Numbered from the stretch's first letter, positions 1 to 8,648 are shown. The stretch is DNA of 64,000 nucleotides from Colwellia_A sp041890515 (GCA_041890515.1 JASDWX010000054.1:8832-72831); one strand, 5' to 3'. Numbers and translations are program-made. Notes: a model not told the origin generated them from the sequence alone.

Positions 1-213
1 GCTGACTTTACTAACCTAGGTGGCAAAGGCGCAGGTACTATTACTGCCGCATGTTTCTTAGCGCGATTCACTAAAAAGTACAACTGGGCGCATCTAGATG
101 TTGCTGGTACTGCTTGGCGAAGTGGTGGAAAAGATAAAGGCTCGACTGGTCGCCCTGTAAGCTTGTTGACTCAATTTTTATTGAATCGTTCAGGTGCAGA
201 GCAAAGCGAATAA
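1..213 (+). CDS. pepA: Cytosol aminopeptidase (leucyl aminopeptidase), C-terminal 70 residues
   Basis: The frame is open from the first base and ends with TAA at 211-213. The translation contains FTNLGGKGAG, then AHLDVAGTAW and a closing STGRPV segment, which are hallmarks of the C-terminal catalytic domain of M17 leucyl aminopeptidases. These are two-metal cytoplasmic exopeptidases that release N-terminal residues; PepA also acts in Xer recombination in E. coli. Only the tail is present, so the metal ligands lie outside the window. The downstream order holC-valS matches the pepA-holC-valS arrangement common in gammaproteobacteria, which supports the call. Confidence 0.93.
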   Translation, partial: ADFTNLGGKGAGTITAACFLARFTKKYNWAHLDVAGTAWRSGGKDKGSTGRPVSLLTQFLLNRSGAEQSE

Positions 214-252
214 CATCAAGCTAAATAAAGAAACAAAAGGAACACCGCAAAC

Positions 253-732
253 ATGCAAACACAAGTAATGTTTTATTTGCTTGAAGATAATGCAAAGCGA
301 GAAGATGGGGCTGAAGCGTCACATTTTCATGCTTGTTTGCAGGCAGCTAATTTTTATCGTCAAAATCAGCGAGTATTTATTTACTGCGCCGATCAGAAAA
401 TGGCGCATCAATTAGATGAACTGCTTTGGGCTTTTGAGCCTGACAGTTTTGTTCCCCACAATTTACCGGGCGAAGGCCCTAAAAATGGCGCAGCCGTAGA
501 AATCAGTTGGCAACCTCCAACGAATCGGCGCGCTATTTTAATAAATTTAACCAGCACAGTGCCAAACTTTGCTAATCAATTTTCACATATTGTTGATTTT
601 GTACCCAGTGATGAAACCCTAAAACAGCAAGCTCGAGAGCGTTATAAAGGCTATCGTCAATGGGGATTTCAAGTGGATAATCAAACCGCGCCAAAACAGT
701 CAAACTCAATTAATGCACATCAATTAAGTTAA
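253..732 (+). CDS. holC: DNA polymerase III subunit chi
   Basis: This 159-residue protein is slightly longer than the roughly 147 residues of E. coli chi. It starts with a short beta strand (QVMFYLLED), followed by conserved stretches such as LDELLWAFEPDSFVPHNLPGEGP and an ILIN strand. Chi belongs to the clamp-loader complex, where it pairs with psi and contacts single-stranded-DNA-binding protein. The ATG is preceded by AAAGGAACA at a suitable distance. It sits 40 bases after pepA and 13 bases before valS, so the three genes are probably cotranscribed. The acidic, Asn/Gln-rich C-terminal tail looks unstructured. Confidence 0.93.
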   Translation: MQTQVMFYLLEDNAKREDGAEASHFHACLQAANFYRQNQRVFIYCADQKMAHQLDELLWAFEPDSFVPHNLPGEGPKNGAAVEISWQPPTNRRAILINLTSTVPNFANQFSHIVDFVPSDETLKQQARERYKGYRQWGFQVDNQTAPKQSNSINAHQLS

Positions 733-744
733 GTAGTCATTCCC

Positions 745-3627
745 ATGGAAAAAACATTCAATCCTTCAGAAATAGAACAGTCTCTTTATCAAAATTGGGA
801 AGAGCAAGGTTATTTTAGCCCAGCTGGCGAAGGAGATGGCTATAGCATTGCTATTCCGCCACCAAACGTTACCGGTAGTTTGCATATGGGACATGCGTTC
901 CAACAAACAATTATGGATACCTTAATTCGTTATCAACGTATGCAAGGTAAAAACACTTTGTGGCAAACAGGAATGGATCATGCGGGCATCGCCACGCAAA
1001 TGGTCGTAGAGCGAAAAATTGCCGCTGAAGAAGATAAAACACGTCATGACTACGGTCGTGATGCATTTATTGATAAAGTATGGGAATGGAAAAACGAATC
1101 TGGTGGCACTATTAGCAAACAAATGCGTCGCTTAGGAAATTCAATTGACTGGACTCGCGAGCGCTTCACCATGGACGACGGTATGTCAGAAGCCGTACAA
1201 GAAGTCTTCGTTCGCTTATTTGAAGATGACTTGATTTATCGTGGTAAACGCTTAGTAAATTGGGATCCTAAATTTCATACGGCCATCTCAGATTTAGAAG
1301 TAGAAAATAAAGATAAAAAAGGCTACATGTGGTACTTACGCTACCCATTAGCTAATGGTGTTAAAACCGCTGAAGGTCTTGACTACTTAGTTGTTGCAAC
1401 CACTCGACCAGAAACCGTTTTAGGTGATACAGGTGTTGCGGTTAATCCTGAAGATCCTCGTTACAAAGATCTTATCGGCAAGCACATATTATTACCTTTG
1501 GTTAATCGTTTAATCCCTATTGTAGGTGATGAACATGCTGATATGACCAAAGGCTCAGGTTGTGTGAAAATTACACCTGCTCATGACTTTAACGATAATG
1601 AAGTCGGCAAACGTCATGATTTACCACTCATCAATATTTTAGATAAAAACGCAGCTATTTTAGCCAGCGCAGAAGTTTATCAAAATAATGGTGAGCCGTC
1701 TGATGTATACAGTACAGATCTTCCGGCTGAATTTGCAGGCATGGATCGCTTTGTTGCTCGTAAAGCAATTGTTGCTGCGTTTGACGATTTAGAATTTTTG
1801 GTGGAAGTAAAAGAGCATGATTTAGTTGCACCGTACGGTGATCGCTCAGGTGTGATCATTGAGCCATTATTAACTGACCAATGGTATGTTCGCACTGCAC
1901 CGCTTGCCGGACCTGCCGTTGATGCAGTAGCCAATGGTGAAATTGAAATTGTACCTAAACAATATGAAAACATGTACAACGCTTGGATGAGTGATGTTCA
2001 AGATTGGTGTATTTCTCGTCAACTTTGGTGGGGACATAGAATTCCAGCATGGTACGACGAAAATGGTGGGTTTTACGTAGGCAGGACTGAAGAAGAAGTG
2101 CGTGCTAAGCATTCATTAACTGATGAGGTGACATTAAGACAAGACGATGATGTACTTGATACTTGGTTCTCATCCGCATTATGGACGTTTTCAACACTTG
2201 GTTGGCCAAACAGTGTGGAAGATCTGAAGAAATTCCATTCAACTGACGTGTTAGTTACTGGTTTTGATATTATCTTCTTTTGGGTTGCGCGCATGATCAT
2301 GATGACTATGCACTTCATCAAAGACGAAAATGGCAAGCCACAAGTACCGTTCAAAAAAGTCTATGTTACGGGGCTTATTCGCGATGAAAATGGCGATAAA
2401 ATGAGTAAATCAAAAGGTAACGTTGTTGATCCACTAGATATGATTGACGGCATTGCGCTTGACGATTTACTTGAGAAACGTACAGGTAATATGATGCAGC
2501 CCAAATTGGCCGCAAAAATAAACAAATTAACCAAAAAAGAATATCCTGAAGGTATTGAAGCACACGGTACTGATGCCTTACGTTTTACACTCACTTCTGT
2601 TGCTTCAACGGGCCGTGATATTACTTGGGATATGAAACGATTAGACGGTTACCGCAATTTCTGTAATAAATTATGGAATGCGAGTCGTTACGTCTTAATG
2701 AATACCGAAGAGCAAGACTGTGGAAAAATAGTTGACGGTAAACAAAATGAAATGGAATTTTCATTAGCTGACCGTTGGATATTAGGTCAGTTTCAACAAA
2801 CGGTTAAAACCGTTCATGAATCGTTTGACGCATTCCGCTTTGACTTAGCCTCACAAGCACTTTACGAATTCACTTGGAACCAATTTTGTGATTGGTATTT
2901 AGAGTTAACGAAACCAGTACTCTTTAAAGGTAGTGAAGCACAACAACGTGGAACTCGTCATACTTTAGTAACGGTTCTCGAAAGCTTATTACGTTTGATG
3001 CATCCAATCATGCCATTCATTACTGAAACGATTTGGCAGCGTGTTGTGCCATTAAGCAATTTCGTTGCCGATTACAAAGGTAATGAAACTGCCAGCATTA
3101 TGGTGCAAAGTTTTCCTCAATTTGATGAAAGCCAATGTGACCAAACAGCGATTGACGATTTAGAGTGGGTAAAACAATTTGTTGTCGCTATTCGTAATAT
3201 TCGTGGTGAAATGGATATTTCTCCAAGTAAAGAATTACCGGTATTACTGAAAAATGTGAATGCTAACGACCAACGTCGTTTAGATGAAAACCAGCAATTT
3301 TTAAGTGCCTTAGCTAAACTTGAAAGCATTACTGTATTAACTGATGATGATAACGGCCCACTTTCAGCAACAGCTGTTGTTGGCGATTTATCCGTGCTAA
3401 TACCAATGGCGGGATTAATTGATAAAGCAGCTGAACTGGCACGCTTAACTAAAGCGGTGGATAAGCTAGAAAAAGATGCTGATAGAACACGCGGCAAGCT
3501 AAGCAACGAAAAGTTTGTTGGTAAAGCGCCTGAAGCTGTTATAAACAAAGAAAAAGCAAAATTAGCGGACACAGAATCTGCTTTAGCTAAGCTTGCTGAT
3601 CAGATCACGCAAATTTCAGCTTTGTAA
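745..3627 (+). CDS. valS: Valine--tRNA ligase
   Basis: A 960-residue class I aminoacyl-tRNA synthetase that charges tRNA-Val in the cytoplasm. The HIGH-type signature is HMGH at residues 47-50 within PPPNVTGSLHMGH, and the KMSKS loop is intact at residues 552-556. Between them lies the CP1 editing domain, with TTRPETVLGDTGVAV and the downstream SGCVKITPAHD segment typical of ValRS and IleRS. The anticodon-binding domain follows, and the last 70 or so residues form the Lys/Glu-rich coiled coil specific to ValRS. The length matches the family (E. coli 951). A strong hairpin follows the stop codon. Confidence 0.97.
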   Translation: MEKTFNPSEIEQSLYQNWEEQGYFSPAGEGDGYSIAIPPPNVTGSLHMGHAFQQTIMDTLIRYQRMQGKNTLWQTGMDHAGIATQMVVERKIAAEEDKTRHDYGRDAFIDKVWEWKNESGGTISKQMRRLGNSIDWTRERFTMDDGMSEAVQEVFVRLFEDDLIYRGKRLVNWDPKFHTAISDLEVENKDKKGYMWYLRYPLANGVKTAEGLDYLVVATTRPETVLGDTGVAVNPEDPRYKDLIGKHILLPLVNRLIPIVGDEHADMTKGSGCVKITPAHDFNDNEVGKRHDLPLINILDKNAAILASAEVYQNNGEPSDVYSTDLPAEFAGMDRFVARKAIVAAFDDLEFLVEVKEHDLVAPYGDRSGVIIEPLLTDQWYVRTAPLAGPAVDAVANGEIEIVPKQYENMYNAWMSDVQDWCISRQLWWGHRIPAWYDENGGFYVGRTEEEVRAKHSLTDEVTLRQDDDVLDTWFSSALWTFSTLGWPNSVEDLKKFHSTDVLVTGFDIIFFWVARMIMMTMHFIKDENGKPQVPFKKVYVTGLIRDENGDKMSKSKGNVVDPLDMIDGIALDDLLEKRTGNMMQPKLAAKINKLTKKEYPEGIEAHGTDALRFTLTSVASTGRDITWDMKRLDGYRNFCNKLWNASRYVLMNTEEQDCGKIVDGKQNEMEFSLADRWILGQFQQTVKTVHESFDAFRFDLASQALYEFTWNQFCDWYLELTKPVLFKGSEAQQRGTRHTLVTVLESLLRLMHPIMPFITETIWQRVVPLSNFVADYKGNETASIMVQSFPQFDESQCDQTAIDDLEWVKQFVVAIRNIRGEMDISPSKELPVLLKNVNANDQRRLDENQQFLSALAKLESITVLTDDDNGPLSATAVVGDLSVLIPMAGLIDKAAELARLTKAVDKLEKDADRTRGKLSNEKFVGKAPEAVINKEKAKLADTESALAKLADQITQISAL

Positions 3628-3680
3628 ATGTTGTTTATTGTATGATTGATAAATAGTAATGATTCTCAGTTATAATTTTC

Positions 3681-3710
3681 AATAAAGCCAGCACCTTAGC
3701 TGGCTTTATT
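3681..3710 (+). terminator. Intrinsic terminator after valS
   Basis: A perfect 12-bp stem (3681-3692 with 3699-3710) closes a 6-base loop. The arms are aataaagccagc and its complement. The descending arm contains TTTATT rather than a long uninterrupted T run. It lies 54 bases after the valS stop and would end the pepA-holC-valS unit. Confidence 0.75.
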
Positions 3711-3719
3711 GTTATAAAA

Positions 3720-3998
3720 AAGTCACAAAATCTTAATGTTTTTATAGGATCTCACTAAAATATTGTGCTAACATACTTTCGCGTTGAGTTTTTGCGTTTC
3801 GGGAGAAGGATAATTCAACTATATACCTTAATTTAATAAGGTTTATTATTGATTAACCTCAGACGCTACTAGTTTGTGTTATTGGAAACCTTTCTCTGTC
3901 TGTACTTTTATAGGTAGAGAGCATTTACTCCGTATAAATCAAAGTGGACAATCCACTTATTACTATTTTTTAATTAACAACCTACGGGAAATGTACAC
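3720..3998 (+). promoter_or_regulatory. Promoter region and long leader of the cold-shock gene
   Basis: About 280 bases without an ORF separate the valS terminator from cspA. Cold-shock genes of the CspA class usually have untranslated leaders of 100-200 bases that fold differently in the cold, and this stretch fits that pattern. A perfect 7-bp stem with a 3-base loop occurs at 3942-3958 (aagtgga, caa, tccactt), about 40 bases before the start codon, followed by an A/T-rich stretch. The transcription start was not identified with confidence and no exact E. coli cold box was found, so the regulatory role is inferred from family and position. Confidence 0.45.
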
Positions 3999-4208
3999 AT
4001 GTCTGATTCAGTAACTGGTAAAGTAAAATTTTTTAACGAATCTAAAGGATTCGGTTTCATAGAACAAGATAACGGACCTGACGTTTTTGTTCACTTCAGC
4101 GCTATCTCTGGTGACGGTTTCCGTACACTAACTGACGGTCAAGGTGTTACTTTTACTATCAAGCAAGGACAAAAAGGTCCTGAAGCTGAAAACGTAATTG
4201 CTTCTTAA
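3999..4208 (+). CDS. CspA-family cold-shock protein
   Basis: A 69-residue single cold-shock domain. The RNA-binding motifs RNP1 (KGFGFI) and RNP2 (VFVHF) are both intact, and the order GKVKFFN, KGFGFI, DVFVHFSAI and GPEAENV is canonical. Members bind single-stranded RNA and DNA and act as RNA chaperones in the cytoplasm. TACGGGAAA precedes the ATG as a possible ribosome site. The gene stands alone between a long leader and a strong terminator, as is usual for csp genes. The paralogue (cspA, cspD, cspE and so on) cannot be assigned from sequence alone. Confidence 0.95.
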   Translation: MSDSVTGKVKFFNESKGFGFIEQDNGPDVFVHFSAISGDGFRTLTDGQGVTFTIKQGQKGPEAENVIAS

Positions 4209-4250
4209 TAACTGATTATTTTAGTTATTAAAGGGTCTTAGGATCCACAT

Positions 4251-4289
4251 AAAAAAGCGGAACAATGATAATTGTTGCGCTTTTTTTTT
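4251..4289 (+). terminator. Intrinsic terminator of the cold-shock gene
   Basis: An A-rich ascending arm (aaaaaagcg), one mismatch, then aacaat, a 4-base loop, attgtt and cgc followed by a long T tract. The stem plus more than eight T residues makes a textbook rho-independent terminator, about 45 bases after the stop codon. Confidence 0.85.
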
Positions 4290-4385
4290 ACTTAAATTTA
4301 TACCCTTTCAACTGTTTTATCCGCATTAATGATCACTTCCTAAAATAAAGTTATAAAGCTCTGCTACACTCTTTAATGTAAATAN

Positions 4386-4395
4386 NNNNNNNNNA
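4386..4395. other. Assembly gap (about ten N)
   Basis: A run of roughly ten N bases interrupts the sequence. The frame to the right encodes a truncated signal peptide directly against the gap, so the start codon of the next gene probably lies in or beside the missing bases. The real gap length is unknown. Confidence 0.95.
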
Positions 4396-5088
4396 GCGAT
4401 AACCGTTAGGGATATTCTTCTTTCATCCATAATATTATTAACACCCATCACTAGCCATGCTTCTCTGCTATTTATCAATGAAATACATTATGACAATAAT
4501 GGTGCTGATAAAGATGAGTTTGTTGAACTTGCCGGCAGTGCAGGTTTACATCTATTAGACTGGTCATTGAAATTTTATAACGGAAGTACAGGACTGGTTT
4601 ATAAAACCTTCACAATTGACGATGTCACATTGGATGATAACCACAATGGATTTGGATTTTTAGCCATCAACGTGAGCGGTATTCAAAATGGCAGCACTAA
4701 AGGCACTGGGGATGGAATAGCTATAATTGATAATAATGATAACATTATGCAGTTTCTTTCTTATGAAGGCACTTTTGAAGCTAAAGATGGCCCAGCATTG
4801 GGCATATTAAGTAAGAACATTTCAGTTAGCCAAAGTAACTCTCCTGAAGGTAAATCCATGCAATTGACCTCGAGTGGAAATAATTATGATGACTTTACAT
4901 GGAAACTTGAAGATAACACCTATGGGAGAATAAACATGGGTCAGAACTTTTTAGGTGAGCAAGACCCTTACGCAGTGCAGGTATCAGAACCCTACCTACA
5001 ATTCCCTTTTATACTATTAATAATCACATTACTTTTTAGTAGAAAAAGACTCAATAATGGGGTGATAAGAAGGCGTGCTATTCTCTGA
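4396..5088 (+). CDS. Exported lamin-tail-domain protein with a C-terminal membrane anchor; start hidden in the N run
   Basis: The frame is open from just after the N run to TGA at 5086-5088. The first ATG/GTG/TTG in frame is only at 4567, but residues before it already match the family, so that start is too late. The visible order is a hydrophobic stretch ending in TSHA (signal peptide, probable cleavage after SHA), then LLFINEIHYDN, DEFVELAG and LLDWSLKFYNG, the opening of a lamin-tail (LTD) beta sandwich. LTDs occur on secreted nucleases and other surface proteins in marine bacteria. The C terminus has SEP, about 16 hydrophobic residues and then SRKR, resembling a PEP-CTERM-type sorting tail without the exact PEP motif. 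No catalytic domain is present. Function unknown. Confidence 0.7.
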   Translation, partial: AITVRDILLSSIILLTPITSHASLLFINEIHYDNNGADKDEFVELAGSAGLHLLDWSLKFYNGSTGLVYKTFTIDDVTLDDNHNGFGFLAINVSGIQNGSTKGTGDGIAIIDNNDNIMQFLSYEGTFEAKDGPALGILSKNISVSQSNSPEGKSMQLTSSGNNYDDFTWKLEDNTYGRINMGQNFLGEQDPYAVQVSEPYLQFPFILLIITLLFSRKRLNNGVIRRRAIL

Positions 5089-5089
5089 C

Positions 5090-5134
5090 ATAATGATTGT
5101 CATGAATAAAGTCAATATTCATGACAATCATTAT
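5090..5134. repeat. Perfect 18-bp inverted repeat between convergent genes
   Basis: The arms at 5090-5107 and 5117-5134 are exact reverse complements (ataatgattgtcatgaat and its complement) around a 9-base spacer. It begins two bases after the LTD gene stop and ends 40 bases before the hemH stop on the other strand, so a bidirectional terminator is the simplest reading. Neither side has a T tract. Each arm also matches the Fur-box consensus at 13 of 19 positions, which may be chance. Confidence 0.8.
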
Positions 5135-5174
5135 AAATCGCTAAGCCACCATAAAACAGATGTCTATATTTGCG

Positions 5175-6203
5175 TTATAGTTTTATTTCTGCTGATATTA
5201 AATCAACCAACGCTTCAATATGCTTTTCGTCTATATTTAACGCAGGAATGTAATGATAAACTTCACCACCAGCACCTAAAAATAAATCACGATTTTCGTG
5301 CTCTAATTCTTCTAATGTTTCCAAACAATCGGCACTAAATGCAGGACTAATAATAGCGACATGTTTATTCTTATCGGCTAGATCAATAAGTGTTACGTCA
5401 GTATACGGCTGTAACCACTCAGCTTTGCCAAAACGTGATTGAAATGTCATCACAAAGTCATCTTCACTAAACCCTAACGATTCCATTAATAAACGCGTAG
5501 TTTTTGCACAAAAACAATAATACGGATCACCCTGTTCAAGGAAATACTTAGGCATACCATGAAATGACAACACTAACTTGTCTGGCTTACCATGCACTTC
5601 AATATGCTTGTGTACACTTTGAGCAAGCGCTGTTATATATTTTTGATTATCATGATAACCACTAATAAAACTCAAACTCGGTATCCAGCGCCATGTCTTT
5701 ATTTTATTTACAATTGCATCAAAACTAGAACCAACAGTAGGCCCTGCATATTGTGGATAAAGAGGTAATGCGACTATTTTACTTACGCCAGCAAGTTGAA
5801 GCCGGTCTAAAGCATCATTAATTGTGGGCTTTCCATAACGCATTGCCAGTTCAACCTTAACATCATCACCATATTTTTCGGCAAGCACTTTAGCGACTTC
5901 TTCTTTTTGCTGCTTACTGATGACTAACAATGGAGAGCCCGATGGTGTCCAAATACTTTCATATAACTTAGCTGATTTTTTTGGCCGAATACGAAGAATA
6001 ATACCATGTAAAATCATGAGCCAAATAATTCGAGGAATTTCAACCACTCGAGGATCAGATAAAAACTCGGCTAAATAACGCCTTAACGCAGAAGCTGTCG
6101 GCGCTTCAGGTGTGCCAAGGTTAGTCAGTAACACACCAATTTTGGCTTTTTTATTATGCATTTCTTTTGTGCGGCCGTGAAAACGTCCAGTAAATTTAGG
6201 CAT
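5175..6203 (-). CDS. hemH: Ferrochelatase
   Basis: A 342-residue protein that inserts ferrous iron into protoporphyrin IX, the last step of heme synthesis. It shows the conserved opening GVLLTNLGTPEAP, the SGSPL loop, the active-site histidine in LSFHGMPK, and the C-terminal FSADCLETLEELEHE segment carrying the catalytic glutamate. The length fits the family. The first ATG (6203) lacks a good ribosome site. The ATG at 6161, 14 codons in, follows AAAAGAA, so the mature start is uncertain. It lies next to the cytochrome c maturation genes on the same strand, which fits a shared heme theme, but a weak hairpin separates it from ccmI. Confidence 0.95.
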   Translation of the reverse strand: MPKFTGRFHGRTKEMHNKKAKIGVLLTNLGTPEAPTASALRRYLAEFLSDPRVVEIPRIIWLMILHGIILRIRPKKSAKLYESIWTPSGSPLLVISKQQKEEVAKVLAEKYGDDVKVELAMRYGKPTINDALDRLQLAGVSKIVALPLYPQYAGPTVGSSFDAIVNKIKTWRWIPSLSFISGYHDNQKYITALAQSVHKHIEVHGKPDKLVLSFHGMPKYFLEQGDPYYCFCAKTTRLLMESLGFSEDDFVMTFQSRFGKAEWLQPYTDVTLIDLADKNKHVAIISPAFSADCLETLEELEHENRDLFLGAGGEVYHYIPALNIDEKHIEALVDLISAEIKL

Positions 6204-6273
6204 GAATTCGATACTCTATTGTTTTAAATGACGACAAAATTACGGTTGGTTAATATACCCGATTTAAAGAGAA

Positions 6274-6302
6274 CATCATACTGAAAGGCATTATGTATGA
6301 TG
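6274..6302 (-). terminator. Possible weak terminator after ccmI
   Basis: An 8-bp perfect stem (6274-6281 with 6295-6302) with a 13-base loop, followed on the minus strand by TTCTCTTT. It sits 32 bases beyond the ccmI stop and before hemH. The long loop and mixed T tract make it weak. Confidence 0.35.
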
Positions 6303-6333
6303 CTCTAAATGGCTAAAAAAGTGATTTCCCTGA

Positions 6334-7599
6334 TTATGGCACTACACTGCTGACAACTAAATTTAATGGTTCTGTTGTGTTTACTGCTACGTTATTAAGT
6401 TCAGCTTTGTAATCGCCTGAATTAATACCTGCTCCACCTTTCGCAGAAACAACCGCATAAATATGCACCAGATCAACATCGCTTAATTTAGCTTGAGGTG
6501 TCATTGCACGCGAATCATTAAGCACAATTGTTATCGGTAAATCACTCGCTAATATCTTCACTGCAGCAAGTGGCATACGACCTCGAGAGGTATCAGAAGA
6601 TATCGCATAAATAAAGACTGTTTTGTCAGTTTCTTGTGACAATATTTTTAAAATTTCATCACTTAATTTAACATTAACCGTTAATTGAGGACCTGAAGTG
6701 GTTGCCTCACTACCACTGGCTTTAACACTTATTACATCTGTGCTGGCGAGTCTCATTTTTGCTTGTTCAATGGCTTCTATTAACGCTTGTTTATTCACAT
6801 TTTGTTTATCTGAATCAACGACTCTCTGCCAATGAGAAATAGCCACTTCATAGTTAGCTGCAATAAAGTTATGCATTCCCAACAGTATATTGGTTGAAGG
6901 GTCATTAGGATCAATCGCTAAGGCTTGGTCGATAAACCCTTGTACCCTCGTATCAATTTTTTGTTCATTTTGATAGTAAATGGCTTGCGCTTTGGCACCA
7001 AGGACATCAGCTTGCGGGCCTTCAATACGTAGTACTTGATTATAAGCTTTTAATGCCCCCTCGAATTCACCAACCGTGACTAATGTCTGGCCTAGTCTAT
7101 ACCAAGCATCTGAGTTTTCAGGCTCAGTTTTTGTCATATCCATCAATCGTTTTATGTCGTTAATCGTTTGTTGTTCAGGATTTTCAGGCTGTTGTATTGG
7201 TGCCTGTGCAGTCATGGTAGTCAACTTTTCATAAGTGCCTATTTGACTATATAAATAAAAACTAAACACTAAGATAAAAACGGACAAACCGATAGGCCAT
7301 GCAAAGCCCATGGTCTTAATCTCTTGTGGTGTATTATTTTCAAGATCCTGATTTTCCATATCTTGTAATAACGTATTATCAAGTTCTGTCAATAAATACT
7401 GATAGTTTTCATCATCAATATTATTTTGGGTGAAGTCTTTTTCTATTTCTGCTTTATGCTCGTGATATAAACGTACATTTGTTTCATCGCGCTGAGTGTC
7501 ATCAATAGAAATATTGTTTTCTTGTTGCTTTATAAAAGGTGCCCACACTACTACTAATACCAGTAACAAAAAGGCGATAATGATAAAAATTAATTCCAT
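6334..7599 (-). CDS. ccmI: Cytochrome c maturation protein CcmI (TPR apocytochrome chaperone)
   Basis: A 421-residue protein with an N-terminal membrane helix (residues 1-20), a cytoplasmic Asp/Glu-rich loop, a second helix at about 97-119, then periplasmic tetratricopeptide repeats over roughly 155-280 (DAWYRLGQTLVTVGEFEGALKAY is clear). A C-terminal beta domain resembles the extra domain of CcmI/NrfG fusions. CcmI binds the C-terminal helix of apocytochrome c and hands it to the CcmF/CcmH ligation complex. It is the last gene of the ccmF-ccmG-ccmH-ccmI unit and starts 9 bases after ccmH. In E. coli this part is fused to CcmH; here the two are separate. Confidence 0.9.
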   Translation of the reverse strand: MELIFIIIAFLLLVLVVVWAPFIKQQENNISIDDTQRDETNVRLYHEHKAEIEKDFTQNNIDDENYQYLLTELDNTLLQDMENQDLENNTPQEIKTMGFAWPIGLSVFILVFSFYLYSQIGTYEKLTTMTAQAPIQQPENPEQQTINDIKRLMDMTKTEPENSDAWYRLGQTLVTVGEFEGALKAYNQVLRIEGPQADVLGAKAQAIYYQNEQKIDTRVQGFIDQALAIDPNDPSTNILLGMHNFIAANYEVAISHWQRVVDSDKQNVNKQALIEAIEQAKMRLASTDVISVKASGSEATTSGPQLTVNVKLSDEILKILSQETDKTVFIYAISSDTSRGRMPLAAVKILASDLPITIVLNDSRAMTPQAKLSDVDLVHIYAVVSAKGGAGINSGDYKAELNNVAVNTTEPLNLVVSSVVP

Positions 7600-7608
7600 G
7601 ATACAGCC

Positions 7609-8079
7609 TTATTTATGCTTTAGAATTTGATCAAGTTTATCTTTTTGATCATTGCTTAATGGTTTTTGGGCATTTTTCACTGGCTTCCTTCGCAGAACAA
7701 TGACAACGACAATGACACCAACAACTAATAGCCCTGCTGGGCCATACCATAAAAGATAAGTTAAGCTAGAAACCCGAGGACGATATAAAACAAACTCACC
7801 ATAACGAGACACCATGAAGTTCACAATTTCAATATCTGCTTTACCCTGTTGAAGCATATCATAAACTTCTCGTCGTAAATCTTCAGCAATAGGTGAATTA
7901 GAATCCGCTAAATTTTGATTTTGACATTTTGGACAACGTAATTCTTTATTGAGTGCGTTAAAGCGAATTTCTGTGACTTTATCCTTAAAAACATAAGTAT
8001 CAACAGGTGTTGCTAAAACTAATGAACTGAATAAGGTAACCACTGCTAACAAGGCGATAACTACGTATTTATTAAACAT
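7609..8079 (-). CDS. ccmH: Cytochrome c maturation protein CcmH (thioredoxin-like, LRCPxC)
   Basis: A 156-residue membrane protein with a signal peptide (residues 1-23), the redox motif LRCPKC with cysteines at 49 and 52, the conserved NLADSNSPIAEDLRREV helix and the FVLYRPR segment. A C-terminal membrane helix (about 105-130) and a Lys-rich cytoplasmic tail follow. CcmH reduces or resolves the apocytochrome CXXCH cysteines before heme ligation. It is 2 bases from ccmG and 9 bases from ccmI, so translation is probably coupled. This is the short, unfused form of CcmH. Confidence 0.94.
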   Translation of the reverse strand: MFNKYVVIALLAVVTLFSSLVLATPVDTYVFKDKVTEIRFNALNKELRCPKCQNQNLADSNSPIAEDLRREVYDMLQQGKADIEIVNFMVSRYGEFVLYRPRVSSLTYLLWYGPAGLLVVGVIVVVIVLRRKPVKNAQKPLSNDQKDKLDQILKHK

Positions 8080-8081
8080 GA

Positions 8082-8648
8082 TTAGTTACTTCCTTTGTAC
8101 TTTGATGAGGCTAAAAATTCTGCTTCGATTTGTACGATAAGCGGCTCAAATTCATTCTGCCAAATTTGTGGATTTAGTGGACCCGCGTAACGCTTACGGA
8201 TAATATTACTGTGATCAACAACAAAGGTTTCAGGTGCAGCGTATACACCTAAATTCACACTAAGTTTTCCCTCTTCGTCAAACGCTGAAAACTCATAAGG
8301 GTTACCCAGTTCATTTAACCATTTCGCTGCATGCTCACGCTCATCATCATAATTTAAACCGTAGATAGTAAAACGGCTTGTTTTAGACAACTTGTTTAAA
8401 TAGTCATGCTCATAACGACATGACGGACACCACGTCCCCCAAACATTAACCAGTTTAATACCCGGTTTAAAGTCAGCCGTTGTCATCTTTTGGGAAGCAC
8501 TGAGCACTGACGTTAAGGAAAATTCTGGGAATTTCTTACCAATCATTGCTGAAGGTAGCTCTGTAGGATTAAGTGATAATCCTCTAAATAAAATAACACC
8601 TAAAGCAATAAAGAGAATAAGCGGAATAAAACGAATTAACTGACCCAT
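8082..8648 (-). CDS. ccmG: Thiol:disulfide interchange protein CcmG/DsbE
   Basis: A 188-residue membrane-anchored thioredoxin. An N-terminal helix (residues 5-22) is followed by a periplasmic domain with the active site WCPSC (cysteines 74 and 77) in a WGTWCPSC context, and a downstream cis-proline loop near YAAPETFVVD. It keeps apocytochrome c or CcmH cysteines reduced. The start overlaps the ccmF stop by one base, which indicates tight coupling. Its place between ccmF and ccmH confirms the assignment over a general thioredoxin. Confidence 0.94.
   Translation of the reverse strand: MGQLIRFIPLILFIALGVILFRGLSLNPTELPSAMIGKKFPEFSLTSVLSASQKMTTADFKPGIKLVNVWGTWCPSCRYEHDYLNKLSKTSRFTIYGLNYDDEREHAAKWLNELGNPYEFSAFDEEGKLSVNLGVYAAPETFVVDHSNIIRKRYAGPLNPQIWQNEFEPLIVQIEAEFLASSKYKGSN

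Noticed and set aside
5090..5134. Fur box controlling hemH
   Set aside because: The site is downstream of hemH and of its convergent neighbour, not in a promoter, and matches only 13 of 19 positions per arm.
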